A stretch of 6,225 nucleotides of DNA from Phycisphaerae bacterium. GTDB lineage: Bacteria > Planctomycetota > Phycisphaerae > Sedimentisphaerales > SG8-4. Under the pieces are notes generated by a model. The model saw only the letters and a program-made list of their open reading frames with translations. It had not been told where the DNA came from and ran no database searches. Positions 1-6,135 of the stretch are shown piece after piece. Location: NCBI GenBank assembly GCA_030613765.1, contig JAUWLI010000188.1, positions 1-6,225 on the forward strand, in the 5' to 3' direction. Made by a program: the position numbers and the translations under genes. The stretch's first letter is position 1; each line of letters opens with the position of its first letter.

Positions 1-2
1 CC

Positions 3-1247
3 GCCGCGGAAAAATCCGCAGACCAAATTCTCGACCAGGCTGACGCCCGCATTGAAAAGCATCGCAAAGGTAATGCGGCCTTGAGGCTTCTCGGACCGAA
101 TGGCAAGCCGCTGGATGCTTCTTTGGAAGTTAACATCGCCCAGACTAAGCACAAATTTCTCTTCGGGAGCAATATCTTCAAGTTAAAAAAGTGTAGAACA
201 CCCGAGGACAATGCCGCCTATGAGAAGTACTTTGCTGCGATGCTCAACTTTGCAACCCTGCCTTTCTACTGGTGGAATTATGAGCGACAGCAGGGAAAAC
301 CTGAGGACGCCCGTACTGGTGAGATTGTTCGCTGGTGCAAAGCCACCAATATTACAACCAAAGGCCATCCCCTTGCCTGGAATTGGAGTGAGCAGAAGTG
401 GCTGCCCGAAGAGCCCGAAGCGGCGATGAAACTGCAGTTCAAACGAATCGAACGTTGTGTTCGGTTGTTCAAAAACGACATCAATATCTGGGATGTTGTC
501 AACGAGGCGACGCATTACGACCGGCCTAACGCCAAACAGAATGCTCCGAAGTTGACCGAGGGTATACGCAGAATGGGCGTCGGAGAATATGTCCGCCAGG
601 CATTCAAGGCGGCACGCAAGGCTAATCCAAATGCCACGCTGCTCATCAATGACTATCGAACCGATCCGGCTTACCCCGATAAGGTCATTTCCAAGCTCGT
701 TGATGACGAAGGCAAACCGCTTTACGATGTCATCGGTATCCAGTCACACATGCACGGAGGCTGCTGGCCTGTTAAAAACGCCTGGGATGTTTGCGAGCGG
801 TTCGCCAAATTCGGAAAACCGCTACATTTCACTGAGACTACCGTTGTTTCCGGTCGGAGAATAGACCAGGGCTGGAACACCACGCCGGAGGGCGAGAAGT
901 ATCAGGCCGAGAAAGTGCCCGAGTTCTATACGGTTCTATTCTCGCACCCGGCCGTCGAGGCCATCACCTGGTGGGACTTCACAGACCAGGGTGCATGGCA
1001 GCAGGCCCCGGCCGGTTTCCTCCGTAAAGACCTGACGCCCAAGCCTGCTTACGAGAAATTGCATGGCCTCATAAAGGGCAAATGGTGGACGAAAACAAAA
1101 GCAACGCTCGCAGACGGTGGCAAAGTACGTTTCCGAGGCTTTTTCGGCCAATACAAAGTCACTGCACGCATTGCCGGACGCCAACTGACCGGCAAATTCT
1201 CGTTCGATAAGAGCGTAAAGAAAGCAATGGATGTCCAATTGACATAA
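3..1247 (+). CDS. GH10 endo-1,4-beta-xylanase, 5'-truncated by window edge
   Basis: Glycoside hydrolase family 10 enzyme, expected to cut internal beta-1,4 bonds of xylan by a retaining mechanism. The frame is open from base 3, giving 414 visible residues. The TTG at 81 is not the true start, because the upstream residues (IEKHRKGNAALRLLGPNGKP) read straight into a typical GH10 lead-in; the real start and any signal peptide lie outside the window. Visible motifs, numbered from base 3: a barrel-entry strand near FLFGSNIF (~52-59), YWWNYE (~89-94), KGHPLAW with substrate-binding His122, the acid/base Glu168 in WDVVNEA, INDYR (~193-197), QSHMHGG (~224-230), the nucleophile Glu278 in LHFTET, and ITWWDFTDQGAW (~319-330). 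After the barrel (PKPAYEKLHGL) come about 65 residues of likely beta-rich tail (RFRGFFGQYKV), a common small C-terminal addition. All catalytic residues are intact. Family assignment is firm; xylan as substrate is inferred from the family. Confidence 0.95.
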   Translation, partial: AAEKSADQILDQADARIEKHRKGNAALRLLGPNGKPLDASLEVNIAQTKHKFLFGSNIFKLKKCRTPEDNAAYEKYFAAMLNFATLPFYWWNYERQQGKPEDARTGEIVRWCKATNITTKGHPLAWNWSEQKWLPEEPEAAMKLQFKRIERCVRLFKNDINIWDVVNEATHYDRPNAKQNAPKLTEGIRRMGVGEYVRQAFKAARKANPNATLLINDYRTDPAYPDKVISKLVDDEGKPLYDVIGIQSHMHGGCWPVKNAWDVCERFAKFGKPLHFTETTVVSGRRIDQGWNTTPEGEKYQAEKVPEFYTVLFSHPAVEAITWWDFTDQGAWQQAPAGFLRKDLTPKPAYEKLHGLIKGKWWTKTKATLADGGKVRFRGFFGQYKVTARIAGRQLTGKFSFDKSVKKAMDVQLT

Positions 1248-1466
1248 TCAAAATTGTCGATGCAGTAAAAGTCGGGCCAAGGGACGTCATAAAACATATG
1301 TTGCAAAATGGTTCCGTATTGTGGGAACTCTGCTTTTCTAATGCCTAAAGTCTTTTTTATGCGCGCGATGTTTTTTGTTTATATTCTTTGCGTGTTTTTT
1401 CTGCCACAATAGCCAATCCGAATTTTCTACTACCTTTCTTGCCAAATATGTCATTAACCGAGTAGG

Positions 1467-1490
1467 AGGATGGTAAAACTATCCTTTTCT
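1467..1490 (+). terminator. Possible weak rho-independent terminator
   Basis: AGGATGG (1467-1473) pairs with CTATCCT (1479-1485) around a 5-nt loop, with one G-T wobble, and is followed by TTTCT (the T-run begins at 1485). The stem is short and not GC-rich, and it lies about 220 nt after the GH10 stop codon. It could end the GH10 transcript, but support is limited. Confidence 0.3.
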
Positions 1491-1580
1491 TGTGAGCGGC
1501 TTCACATCATTTGACCTGTACACTTTCGTGGAGCTTTATGAGCTTGTTCGGCAATATTTCTCAAAAATGGGAAAAATAAA

Positions 1581-1608
1581 TTGCATATCAGTTTCTGATT
1601 GCTATAAT
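1581..1608 (+). promoter_or_regulatory. Sigma70-type promoter with extended -10 for the Tat-exported protein gene
   Basis: TTGCAT (1581-1586) and a perfect TATAAT (1603-1608) are separated by 16 nt. The -10 box is preceded by TGC, giving an extended -10 (TGN-TATAAT). Transcription would start near 1615 and leave a leader of about 75 nt. It is the only strong promoter match seen in the gap, so the downstream gene is probably transcribed separately from the GH10 gene. Confidence 0.7.
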
Positions 1609-1676
1609 ACAAACACAACCCAAAGATAGTGTTATAAGTCTTACGGAAACGCTAAGTTTAATATATCGCTATATTT

Positions 1677-1684
1677 AAGGAGGA
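1677..1684 (+). promoter_or_regulatory. Strong Shine-Dalgarno fixing the start at 1691
   Basis: AAGGAGGA lies 6 nt before the ATG at 1691. It supports that start over the internal ATG at 1736, so the cysteine-rich stretch before the twin arginines is translated. A weak AU hairpin, AATATA (1660-1665) with TATATT (1670-1675) around TCGC, sits just upstream and is probably too unstable to control initiation. Confidence 0.8.
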
Positions 1685-1690
1685 CTTGCA

Positions 1691-3151
1691 ATGCACTCTG
1701 ACAAAAACTGTACCAAATCCTGCTGTTCCTGTACAATGAACCGTCGCGGCTTCCTCGCAACCGCTGGTGCTGTGGCAGCGGCAGCGCAGACCAGCCTGTT
1801 AGACTTCACCTCTTCGCTTTTTGCCGCCGAGCCGAAGTCCACCAAAAAGCCAAGCGTCCGCACGGTATTTATCCGCCAGAATATCGACAAATACTTTATG
1901 GGCTGGCCGGGCGCTGCCTATGATATCAAAGCCCGTCAGAAACAATACACCAGGATTCTCACCGATGCCGCCAAAAAGTTAGGCGTTAACCTGCAGATAA
2001 CCGCAGAACCTCTCCACACCGATAAGCTCGTCAGCGCATTCCTCAAAGAAGTCAAAGAAAATCCCCCGGATGGCCTCATTGTTGTAAATATGTGCCTTCA
2101 CCACTCTGGCTACAGCGCTTGGAACCAAACCAACAACATCGCCAAGAATCGCGGTGACATCCCGACGATTGTGTTTAGCCCAATGGGAACCTCCTTCACC
2201 AGTCATCTGCAGGCCACCCGCAATATCCCCGGTGTTTTTGTTGCTGCAACCCAGGACCTGGACTGGCTTGCCTTCGGCATGAAAATGTTCAATACCATGC
2301 ACGAAATGAAGAACACCCGCCTCTGCATTATCGCAGGTAATAAAACTTATGACCGCAAGCTCGATGTCATCGGCACGACCCTGCACTATATCCCACGCAA
2401 TCGCTTCCCGGAGGAGTTCAAAAAAGCTGCCACAACGGATGAGATGCGGGAAATCGCCAACTACTACACCAAGGGATCGGAAAAGATTGTTGAGCCAAAC
2501 AAACAGGATATCCTGAACTCAGCGAAAAACTATGTTGTCGCCAAACGGATTATGGCCGCCGAAAACTGCCAGGGCATATCGATGGATTGTCTTGGTTTGA
2601 TCGGTGGTCGCCAGATTCCCTGTCCACCCTGTATGGCCTGGCTGCAGTTAAACAATGAGGGCTCCGTTGGCTGTTGTGAGGCCGATGCTGATGCTGCCAT
2701 TTCTCTGCGGCTCACGAGTCTTCTTTTTGACAAGCCCGGCTTTATGCAGGACCCCGCGCCAAACACTGTCAATAATACCCTGATGGGTGCCCACTGCTCC
2801 TGTCCGACGAAGCTTGACGGCTTCGACAGCTCGCCTGAGCCTTTGATTCTACGCAACCACTCCGAGTCCGAGCTTGGTGTTTCGCCCCAGGTACTCTGGA
2901 GAATAGGCCAAAAAGTCACTGTTATGGAGTTTGCAGGTTCGGGTCAAATCATCCTCGGCACTGGAAGTGTCCTTCGTAACATTGACACGCCACCCGCCGG
3001 TGGCTGCAGAACCTCCGTCGAGCTTGAGATGGACGATATGGCTGACACGCTCGACACAAAGGGCTTCCACCAGTTATTTATATACGGTGATTTGGAGCTG
3101 CCATTCAAGGCCTACTGCCAGCTCGCTGGAATCAAGGTCGTACATATCTGA
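1691..3151 (+). CDS. Tat-exported protein with FucI/AraA-like C-terminal half
   Basis: A 486-aa protein with a twin-arginine signal (NRRGFLATAGAVAAAA, residues 17-32) and a likely cleavage site after SLFAA (~46), so it should be exported already folded. The mature part resembles the L-fucose/L-arabinose isomerase superfamily: an N-terminal Rossmann-like part (DGLIVVNMCLHHSGYS ~128-142, IPTIVFSPMG ~157-166), then the C-terminal signature region with MDC (298-300), PCPPC (310-314), NNEG (321-324), GCCEADADAA (327-336), KPGFMQDP (348-355), AHCSCP (367-372) and FHQLFIYGD (459-467). Asp299, Glu323 and His460 are candidate metal or catalytic positions by analogy with FucI; this is inference. Odd points: a CxxxCCxC cluster (Cys7, 11, 12, 14) before the RR motif, and 12 cysteines in the mature chain. 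Cytoplasmic sugar isomerases lack such a signal, so the role may be sugar binding or an extracytoplasmic reaction. It has its own promoter and perfect ribosome binding site. Fold similarity is fairly sure; function is unknown. Confidence 0.85.
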   Translation: MHSDKNCTKSCCSCTMNRRGFLATAGAVAAAAQTSLLDFTSSLFAAEPKSTKKPSVRTVFIRQNIDKYFMGWPGAAYDIKARQKQYTRILTDAAKKLGVNLQITAEPLHTDKLVSAFLKEVKENPPDGLIVVNMCLHHSGYSAWNQTNNIAKNRGDIPTIVFSPMGTSFTSHLQATRNIPGVFVAATQDLDWLAFGMKMFNTMHEMKNTRLCIIAGNKTYDRKLDVIGTTLHYIPRNRFPEEFKKAATTDEMREIANYYTKGSEKIVEPNKQDILNSAKNYVVAKRIMAAENCQGISMDCLGLIGGRQIPCPPCMAWLQLNNEGSVGCCEADADAAISLRLTSLLFDKPGFMQDPAPNTVNNTLMGAHCSCPTKLDGFDSSPEPLILRNHSESELGVSPQVLWRIGQKVTVMEFAGSGQIILGTGSVLRNIDTPPAGGCRTSVELEMDDMADTLDTKGFHQLFIYGDLELPFKAYCQLAGIKVVHI

Positions 3152-3173
3152 CGACGAAGGCATGTATTCGTCG
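3152..3173 (+). other. Perfect hairpin directly after the Tat-protein stop codon
   Basis: CGACGAA (3152-3158) and TTCGTCG (3167-3173) form a perfect 7-bp stem around an 8-nt loop, starting at the base after the TGA. No T-run follows, so it is not a classical rho-independent terminator. It may protect the 3' end of the mRNA or form part of a larger fold, since loop bases 3160-3166 are complementary to 3200-3206. The rest of the 131-nt gap to 3282 holds no supported gene. Confidence 0.5.
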
Positions 3174-3282
3174 CGGACTAGTACGAAGTGGTTTAGCTTT
3201 ACATGCAGCTTGCCGGGTCAAACGATGACAAATTGACTCAGCAGGTCCTGAAAGATATAGCAGATAAATAGTGGGGCCAGGT

Positions 3283-4224
3283 CTACTTTTTGGTGCTCAG
3301 GGGCGATAGCCATTTCCAGTTCTTTGCTCTTTGCTTATAAACGCCGATATTCTCCTGGAAACCAGGGTATTTTTTTTGAATCTGGCCGACAACCGAATAA
3401 CCCAATAACATGAAGCCCAGAGGACCAAAGTCATCCGGGACATCAATATAATACTTCCTTTCTGTGGGAACAGGCTCCAGCATTTGTTCAAAGGCATCTT
3501 TCTCTTCTTGTGTTAAGCCCAGGGCGATATAAAGTTCTTTATTGGCGTCGTTAATCGCAGCCCCATGCATGTAGTTCGTAAGATGTGTGGATATAGAGCC
3601 TATACATCTTCCGATATTTTCTCCTCTTAGTTTCCAATCGACCATCTCTGCAACCTCGGGCATGCTGTCTGTGAATATGACGGAGAATGCTTTAAACTGA
3701 CCATACCCGCCTTCGGGTTCTTCCAGAGACTCAACCACTTGCCTTATTTCTGATAAGTTTTCCTGCGTTACCGCCTGAATCATCGAGCCATAGGTCGATG
3801 TGTTGATCGTTGGGGGCTCTTGTAACGCTGAAAAAACTTTATCGTTTATCTTCTTGCCGAATTTCTCCACGAGTTCGGAATTGTCATTACATAAGACCGC
3901 ATTAACCCGCAGTCCTTGATCCAAAGCGTACCGGGCTATGGGAACCACTTGGCGCGAGCCGGTGGCAGAGAAAATCGTAACATCCTCAAGTATATTTCTT
4001 TTTGCATCGATTTCACATTGTGCCAGAACTTCCTTTGCGTGTGAGAAACTCCTGTTTGCGAAGCGATATACAATCCTGCCTGCCAACAAACCGGTCTGGC
4101 TTCCCACCACAAGGGTGTGGGTGCTTTTCGGAAGCTCAAGCGTAGGATTTTTATTTTCTTCGAAGAAGTCCAGCGCCTGTTTTACATAGCAGTCCAGTGT
4201 CTCAATTTTTTCTGCCATAGTCAT
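3283..4224 (-). CDS. SIS-domain phosphosugar isomerase/binding protein, two-domain
   Basis: About 313 aa, no signal peptide, cytoplasmic. The first half is a recognisable SIS (sugar isomerase) domain: LVVGSQTGLLAGR (~38-50) as the phosphate-binding start, TIFSATGSRQVVPIARYA (~83-100) with the Ser/Thr loop, NAVLCNDNS (~108-116), and PPTINTSTYGSMI (~137-149). The second half (from ~178, AFSVIFTDSMPEVAEMV) looks like a second SIS-type Rossmann fold with a His-Gly motif (YMHGAAI, ~218-224), reminiscent of the KHG segment in GlmS-type isomerase halves. The length fits two-SIS-domain proteins such as GlmS isomerase halves and archaeal phosphoglucose/phosphomannose isomerases, but a specific substrate cannot be assigned. 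ATG at 4224 is chosen; a TTG at 4227 and an ATG at 4218 are also possible, and no good Shine-Dalgarno decides between them. It is convergent with the Tat-protein gene and divergent from manC. Confidence 0.85.
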   Translation of the reverse strand: MTMAEKIETLDCYVKQALDFFEENKNPTLELPKSTHTLVVGSQTGLLAGRIVYRFANRSFSHAKEVLAQCEIDAKRNILEDVTIFSATGSRQVVPIARYALDQGLRVNAVLCNDNSELVEKFGKKINDKVFSALQEPPTINTSTYGSMIQAVTQENLSEIRQVVESLEEPEGGYGQFKAFSVIFTDSMPEVAEMVDWKLRGENIGRCIGSISTHLTNYMHGAAINDANKELYIALGLTQEEKDAFEQMLEPVPTERKYYIDVPDDFGPLGFMLLGYSVVGQIQKKYPGFQENIGVYKQRAKNWKWLSPLSTKK

Positions 4225-4294
4225 CAACTCAATTCATAAAACTCGATATTTCCCATTTAAACTTGTTTCAGCCTGGGCTTTAGGCAACTGTCGT

Positions 4295-4322
4295 ATTAAA
4301 ATAAAAAAAATGACTGTGTCAA
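4295..4322 (-). promoter_or_regulatory. Sigma70-type promoter for the SIS gene
   Basis: Read on the minus strand, TTGACA (4322-4317) and TTTAAT (4300-4295) are 16 nt apart. The -35 box is perfect and the -10 box matches five of six positions. The start point would be near 4288, giving a leader of about 64 nt. The spacer contains a run of eight T on the minus strand. Confidence 0.6.
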
Positions 4323-4351
4323 TTAAAAACTTCCTTCGACGATGATTTCTA

Positions 4352-4371
4352 TACCTTATCTTCATAAGGTA
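4352..4371. promoter_or_regulatory. Perfect inverted repeat, candidate operator between divergent promoters
   Basis: TACCTTAT (4352-4359) and ATAAGGTA (4364-4371) are exact reverse complements around CTTC. The dyad is 30 nt upstream of the -35 of the minus-strand SIS promoter, centred near -74 of its predicted start, and 70 nt upstream of the manC -35. That position suits an activator or shared regulator site. A terminator is unlikely because no transcript is expected to end between two divergent genes, and no T-run follows. Confidence 0.45.
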
Positions 4372-4440
4372 AGCAGGGCGACTAAGAAACCGGGTATAAA
4401 TATAAAGAGTAGGAAAAGGAAATTCATTCTCACACCAAAA

Positions 4441-4469
4441 TTGACAAAAACTGCCTGGTTTGATAAAAT
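4441..4469 (+). promoter_or_regulatory. Strong sigma70-type promoter for manC
   Basis: TTGACA (4441-4446), a 17-nt spacer and TAAAAT (4464-4469), with TGA just before the -10 giving an extended -10. Transcription would start near 4476 with a leader of about 34 nt. AAGGG at 4497-4501 lies 8 nt before the ATG at 4510 and serves as the ribosome binding site. Confidence 0.75.
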
Positions 4470-4509
4470 GCCTCGTATCTGATTTTTTGATACTTTAAGG
4501 GCTCTGGCG

Positions 4510-5598
4510 ATGGACTATGCAGTAATAATGGCAGGGGGTTCCGGAAAGAGATTGTGGCCGCTCAGTAGAAACAAAAGACCCAAGCAGGTGCTGAAGCTTC
4601 TCGATGGGCAAACACTTCTGCGACGTTGCTTTGAACGGCTCTCGCCTATATTTGATGCGAGAAACATAATTATTCTCACAAATGCCGGCTACGCAGATCT
4701 CGTCCGTGAAAACCTGCCCGAATTGCCCTTTAACAATATCATCGCAGAGCCCTCTGTGCGCGATACTGCCGGCACCATAGGTTTGGCTGCTGCCGTCTTG
4801 AACAAATATGACCCCGATGCAACAATCGCCGTTGTTACTGCCGACCAGGTGATAGAGCCTGCTGATGTTTTCCGGCAGGCATTAACAGATGCCATGGCCT
4901 TTGTGAATAATAATCCAACCGATATGATCACTTTCGGCGTCCAGCCGACCTTCCCAAGTACACAGCTTGGTTATATAAAGTGTAACGCCCCCCAAAAGCA
5001 TCCCGGCTCTAAAAACGAAATATATACAGTCGAAGCGTTCAAGGAAAAACCGGACGAAAAAACCGCAAAAAAATATTTCGGCACAGGTCAATATTTTTGG
5101 AACTCCGGCATGTTCGTCTGGAAAGCCAAAACAATCCTGGCCAATTTGGAAAAATATCTGCCCGAAGCAACCGAACCGCTCCACAAAATGCATGCCGACT
5201 GGGACAGCCCGAATCAGCAGAAAGCACTACAGGAATGGTACCCAAAATTGCCAAAAATCAGCATCGACTACTCTGTTATGGAAAAGGCCAAGAAGGTCTA
5301 CGCCATAAAGTTAAACTGTCGCTGGCTCGACATGGGCTCTTTCGCCTCACTCGCCGACATTATCAGTTCGGACAAGGACAATAACATCGTTGTCGCCGGC
5401 TCTAACGAGATCCTTGATTGTAAAGACTCCATCTTTATCACGGAAGAAAAGGGGCATCTAATTGCTGCTATTGGCCTGGAAAATATTGTCGTAGCCCATA
5501 GCTCTGACGCAACACTCATTTGTCACGTCGACCAGACTCACCGGCTAAAGGAGTTGCTTGAGCTGATAAAGCAGCATAACGGCGAAAAGTTTCTGTAG
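4510..5598 (+). CDS. manC: Mannose-1-phosphate guanylyltransferase
   Basis: Makes GDP-mannose and pyrophosphate from GTP and mannose-1-phosphate, feeding mannose- and fucose-containing surface glycans; cytoplasmic. The 362 aa show the nucleotidyltransferase signature IMAGGSGKRLWPLSR (6-20) followed by RPKQ (23-26), the GMP-type EPSVRDTAGTIGLAAAV (80-96), TADQ (110-113) with the metal-binding Asp112, FGVQPTFPSTQLGYI (142-156), FKEKP (177-181), WNSGMFVW (197-204), SIDYSVMEKA (251-260) and WLDMGS (272-277) with Asp274. A short C-terminal tail (LENIVVAHSSDATLI) ends it. There is no C-terminal phosphomannose isomerase cupin, so it is the single-domain form and must get mannose-1-phosphate from separate isomerase and mutase enzymes. 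The usual TADH is TADQ here, a small deviation. The start is supported by the ribosome binding site and the MAGGSG position. A related sugar nucleotidyltransferase is the only realistic alternative. Confidence 0.93.
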   Translation: MDYAVIMAGGSGKRLWPLSRNKRPKQVLKLLDGQTLLRRCFERLSPIFDARNIIILTNAGYADLVRENLPELPFNNIIAEPSVRDTAGTIGLAAAVLNKYDPDATIAVVTADQVIEPADVFRQALTDAMAFVNNNPTDMITFGVQPTFPSTQLGYIKCNAPQKHPGSKNEIYTVEAFKEKPDEKTAKKYFGTGQYFWNSGMFVWKAKTILANLEKYLPEATEPLHKMHADWDSPNQQKALQEWYPKLPKISIDYSVMEKAKKVYAIKLNCRWLDMGSFASLADIISSDKDNNIVVAGSNEILDCKDSIFITEEKGHLIAAIGLENIVVAHSSDATLICHVDQTHRLKELLELIKQHNGEKFL

Positions 5599-5610
5599 CA
5601 AGATAGCAAG

Positions 5611-5666
5611 TAATACGAAACACGATACTGATAAATCCGCTTCTGTTCGGCTAATACGCACAACGA
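5611..5666 (+). repeat. Imperfect 15-nt direct repeat in the manC-ruvX gap
   Basis: TAATACGAAACACGA (5611-5625) recurs as TAATACGCACAACGA (5652-5666), with 12 of 15 bases matching and a 41-nt offset. The two copies fill much of the 71-nt gap, and the second ends 3 nt before the ruvX start. No purpose is evident; it may be a degenerate intergenic repeat. Confidence 0.4.
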
Positions 5667-5669
5667 AAA

Positions 5670-6080
5670 ATGAGATATTTGGCAATAGATTATGGCAATA
5701 AACGCACGGGCCTGGCAATCTGTGACGCCGGAGAGACAATCGCCTCACCGCTCACGGTGATCCATAGCCAAAAAGGTCTGCTAAAAAAGATTGCGGATAT
5801 TGTCGAGGCCGAAAAGGTCGAAGCTGTTGTCCTCGGATTGCCTTTGAATATGGATGACTCACAGGGTCCCCAGGCAAAGCTTATCTTCAAATTCGCAGAC
5901 CAATTAAAAGCTCATATTGACATCCCTATCCACTTTCAGGATGAGCGGTTAAGCACTTTCGGCGCTGAAGAAAAACTCGCTGCCGCCGATTTTACAAGAG
6001 GCAAGAAAAAAAAGCGTCTCGATGCCGTTGCCGCCGCCCAAATCCTTGAGGACTTTTTGGAACAAAAACACCCGCAATAG
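5670..6080 (+). CDS. ruvX: RuvX/YqgF family putative Holliday junction resolvase / pre-16S rRNA nuclease
   Basis: A small cytoplasmic RNase H-fold protein of 136 aa, the normal length for the family. The family is linked to Holliday junction resolution and, in E. coli YqgF, to 16S rRNA 5'-end processing. Visible motifs: LAIDYGNKRTGLAI (4-17) with acidic Asp7, VVLGLPLNMDDSQG (53-66), FQDERLSTFGAEEKL (89-103) with Glu92, and KKRLDAVAAAQILEDFL (114-130) with Asp118. These three acidic residues make the expected active site. It lies 71 nt after manC with no strong promoter between them, so read-through from the manC promoter is likely. There is no clear Shine-Dalgarno before the ATG (CAACGAAAA), which suggests weak or leader-independent initiation. 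The start is fixed by the conserved first strand, which begins at residue 3. Confidence 0.93.
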   Translation: MRYLAIDYGNKRTGLAICDAGETIASPLTVIHSQKGLLKKIADIVEAEKVEAVVLGLPLNMDDSQGPQAKLIFKFADQLKAHIDIPIHFQDERLSTFGAEEKLAAADFTRGKKKKRLDAVAAAQILEDFLEQKHPQ

Positions 6081-6135
6081 ACCACCTTTTCTCTTCGCGT
6101 GGCAGTATTTTTCCCACAATTTATTGAGGATTCTT

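Larger units (their letters stand above)
1248..1690. other. 443-nt intergenic region, no convincing gene
   Basis: The gap separates the GH10 gene from the Tat-exported protein gene. It is AT-richer than its flanks and has T-runs around 1353-1400. It contains a weak hairpin with T-tail at 1467-1490, a strong promoter at 1581-1608, and a ribosome binding site at 1677-1684. Short protein-like readings exist (+ strand 1211-1348 and 1308-1412, - strand 1357-1506), but none has a good ribosome binding site and several overlapping frames look equally plausible. No tRNA-like or mobile-element structure was seen. Confidence 0.6.

Noticed and set aside
81..83. TTG at 81 as the start of the GH10 gene
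   Set aside because: The frame is open to the window edge, and residues encoded before it belong to the same conserved lead-in, so it is an internal Leu codon.
1311..1334. Hairpin GTTCC/GGAAC (1311-1315 with 1324-1328) as a GH10 terminator
   Set aside because: The stem is only 5 bp with an 8-nt loop, and the following TCTGCTTTTCT is not a continuous T-run.
1736..1738. Internal ATG at 1736 as the Tat-protein start
   Set aside because: It would put the RR motif at the very N-terminus in the usual way, but no ribosome binding site precedes it, whereas AAGGAGGA stands 6 nt before 1691.
2530..2919. Long minus-strand open frame within the Tat-protein gene (129 codons)
   Set aside because: It lies wholly inside a well-supported gene, has no recognisable motif and is a frame shadow.
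4882..5193. Minus-strand open frame of 103 codons within manC
   Set aside because: Antisense shadow of a strongly conserved gene; its Cys/Phe-rich composition is that of reversed coding DNA.
6081..6135. Bidirectional terminator between ruvX and the SDR gene
   Set aside because: Only a 4-bp GTGG/CCAC pairing with a long loop is visible, too weak to call.
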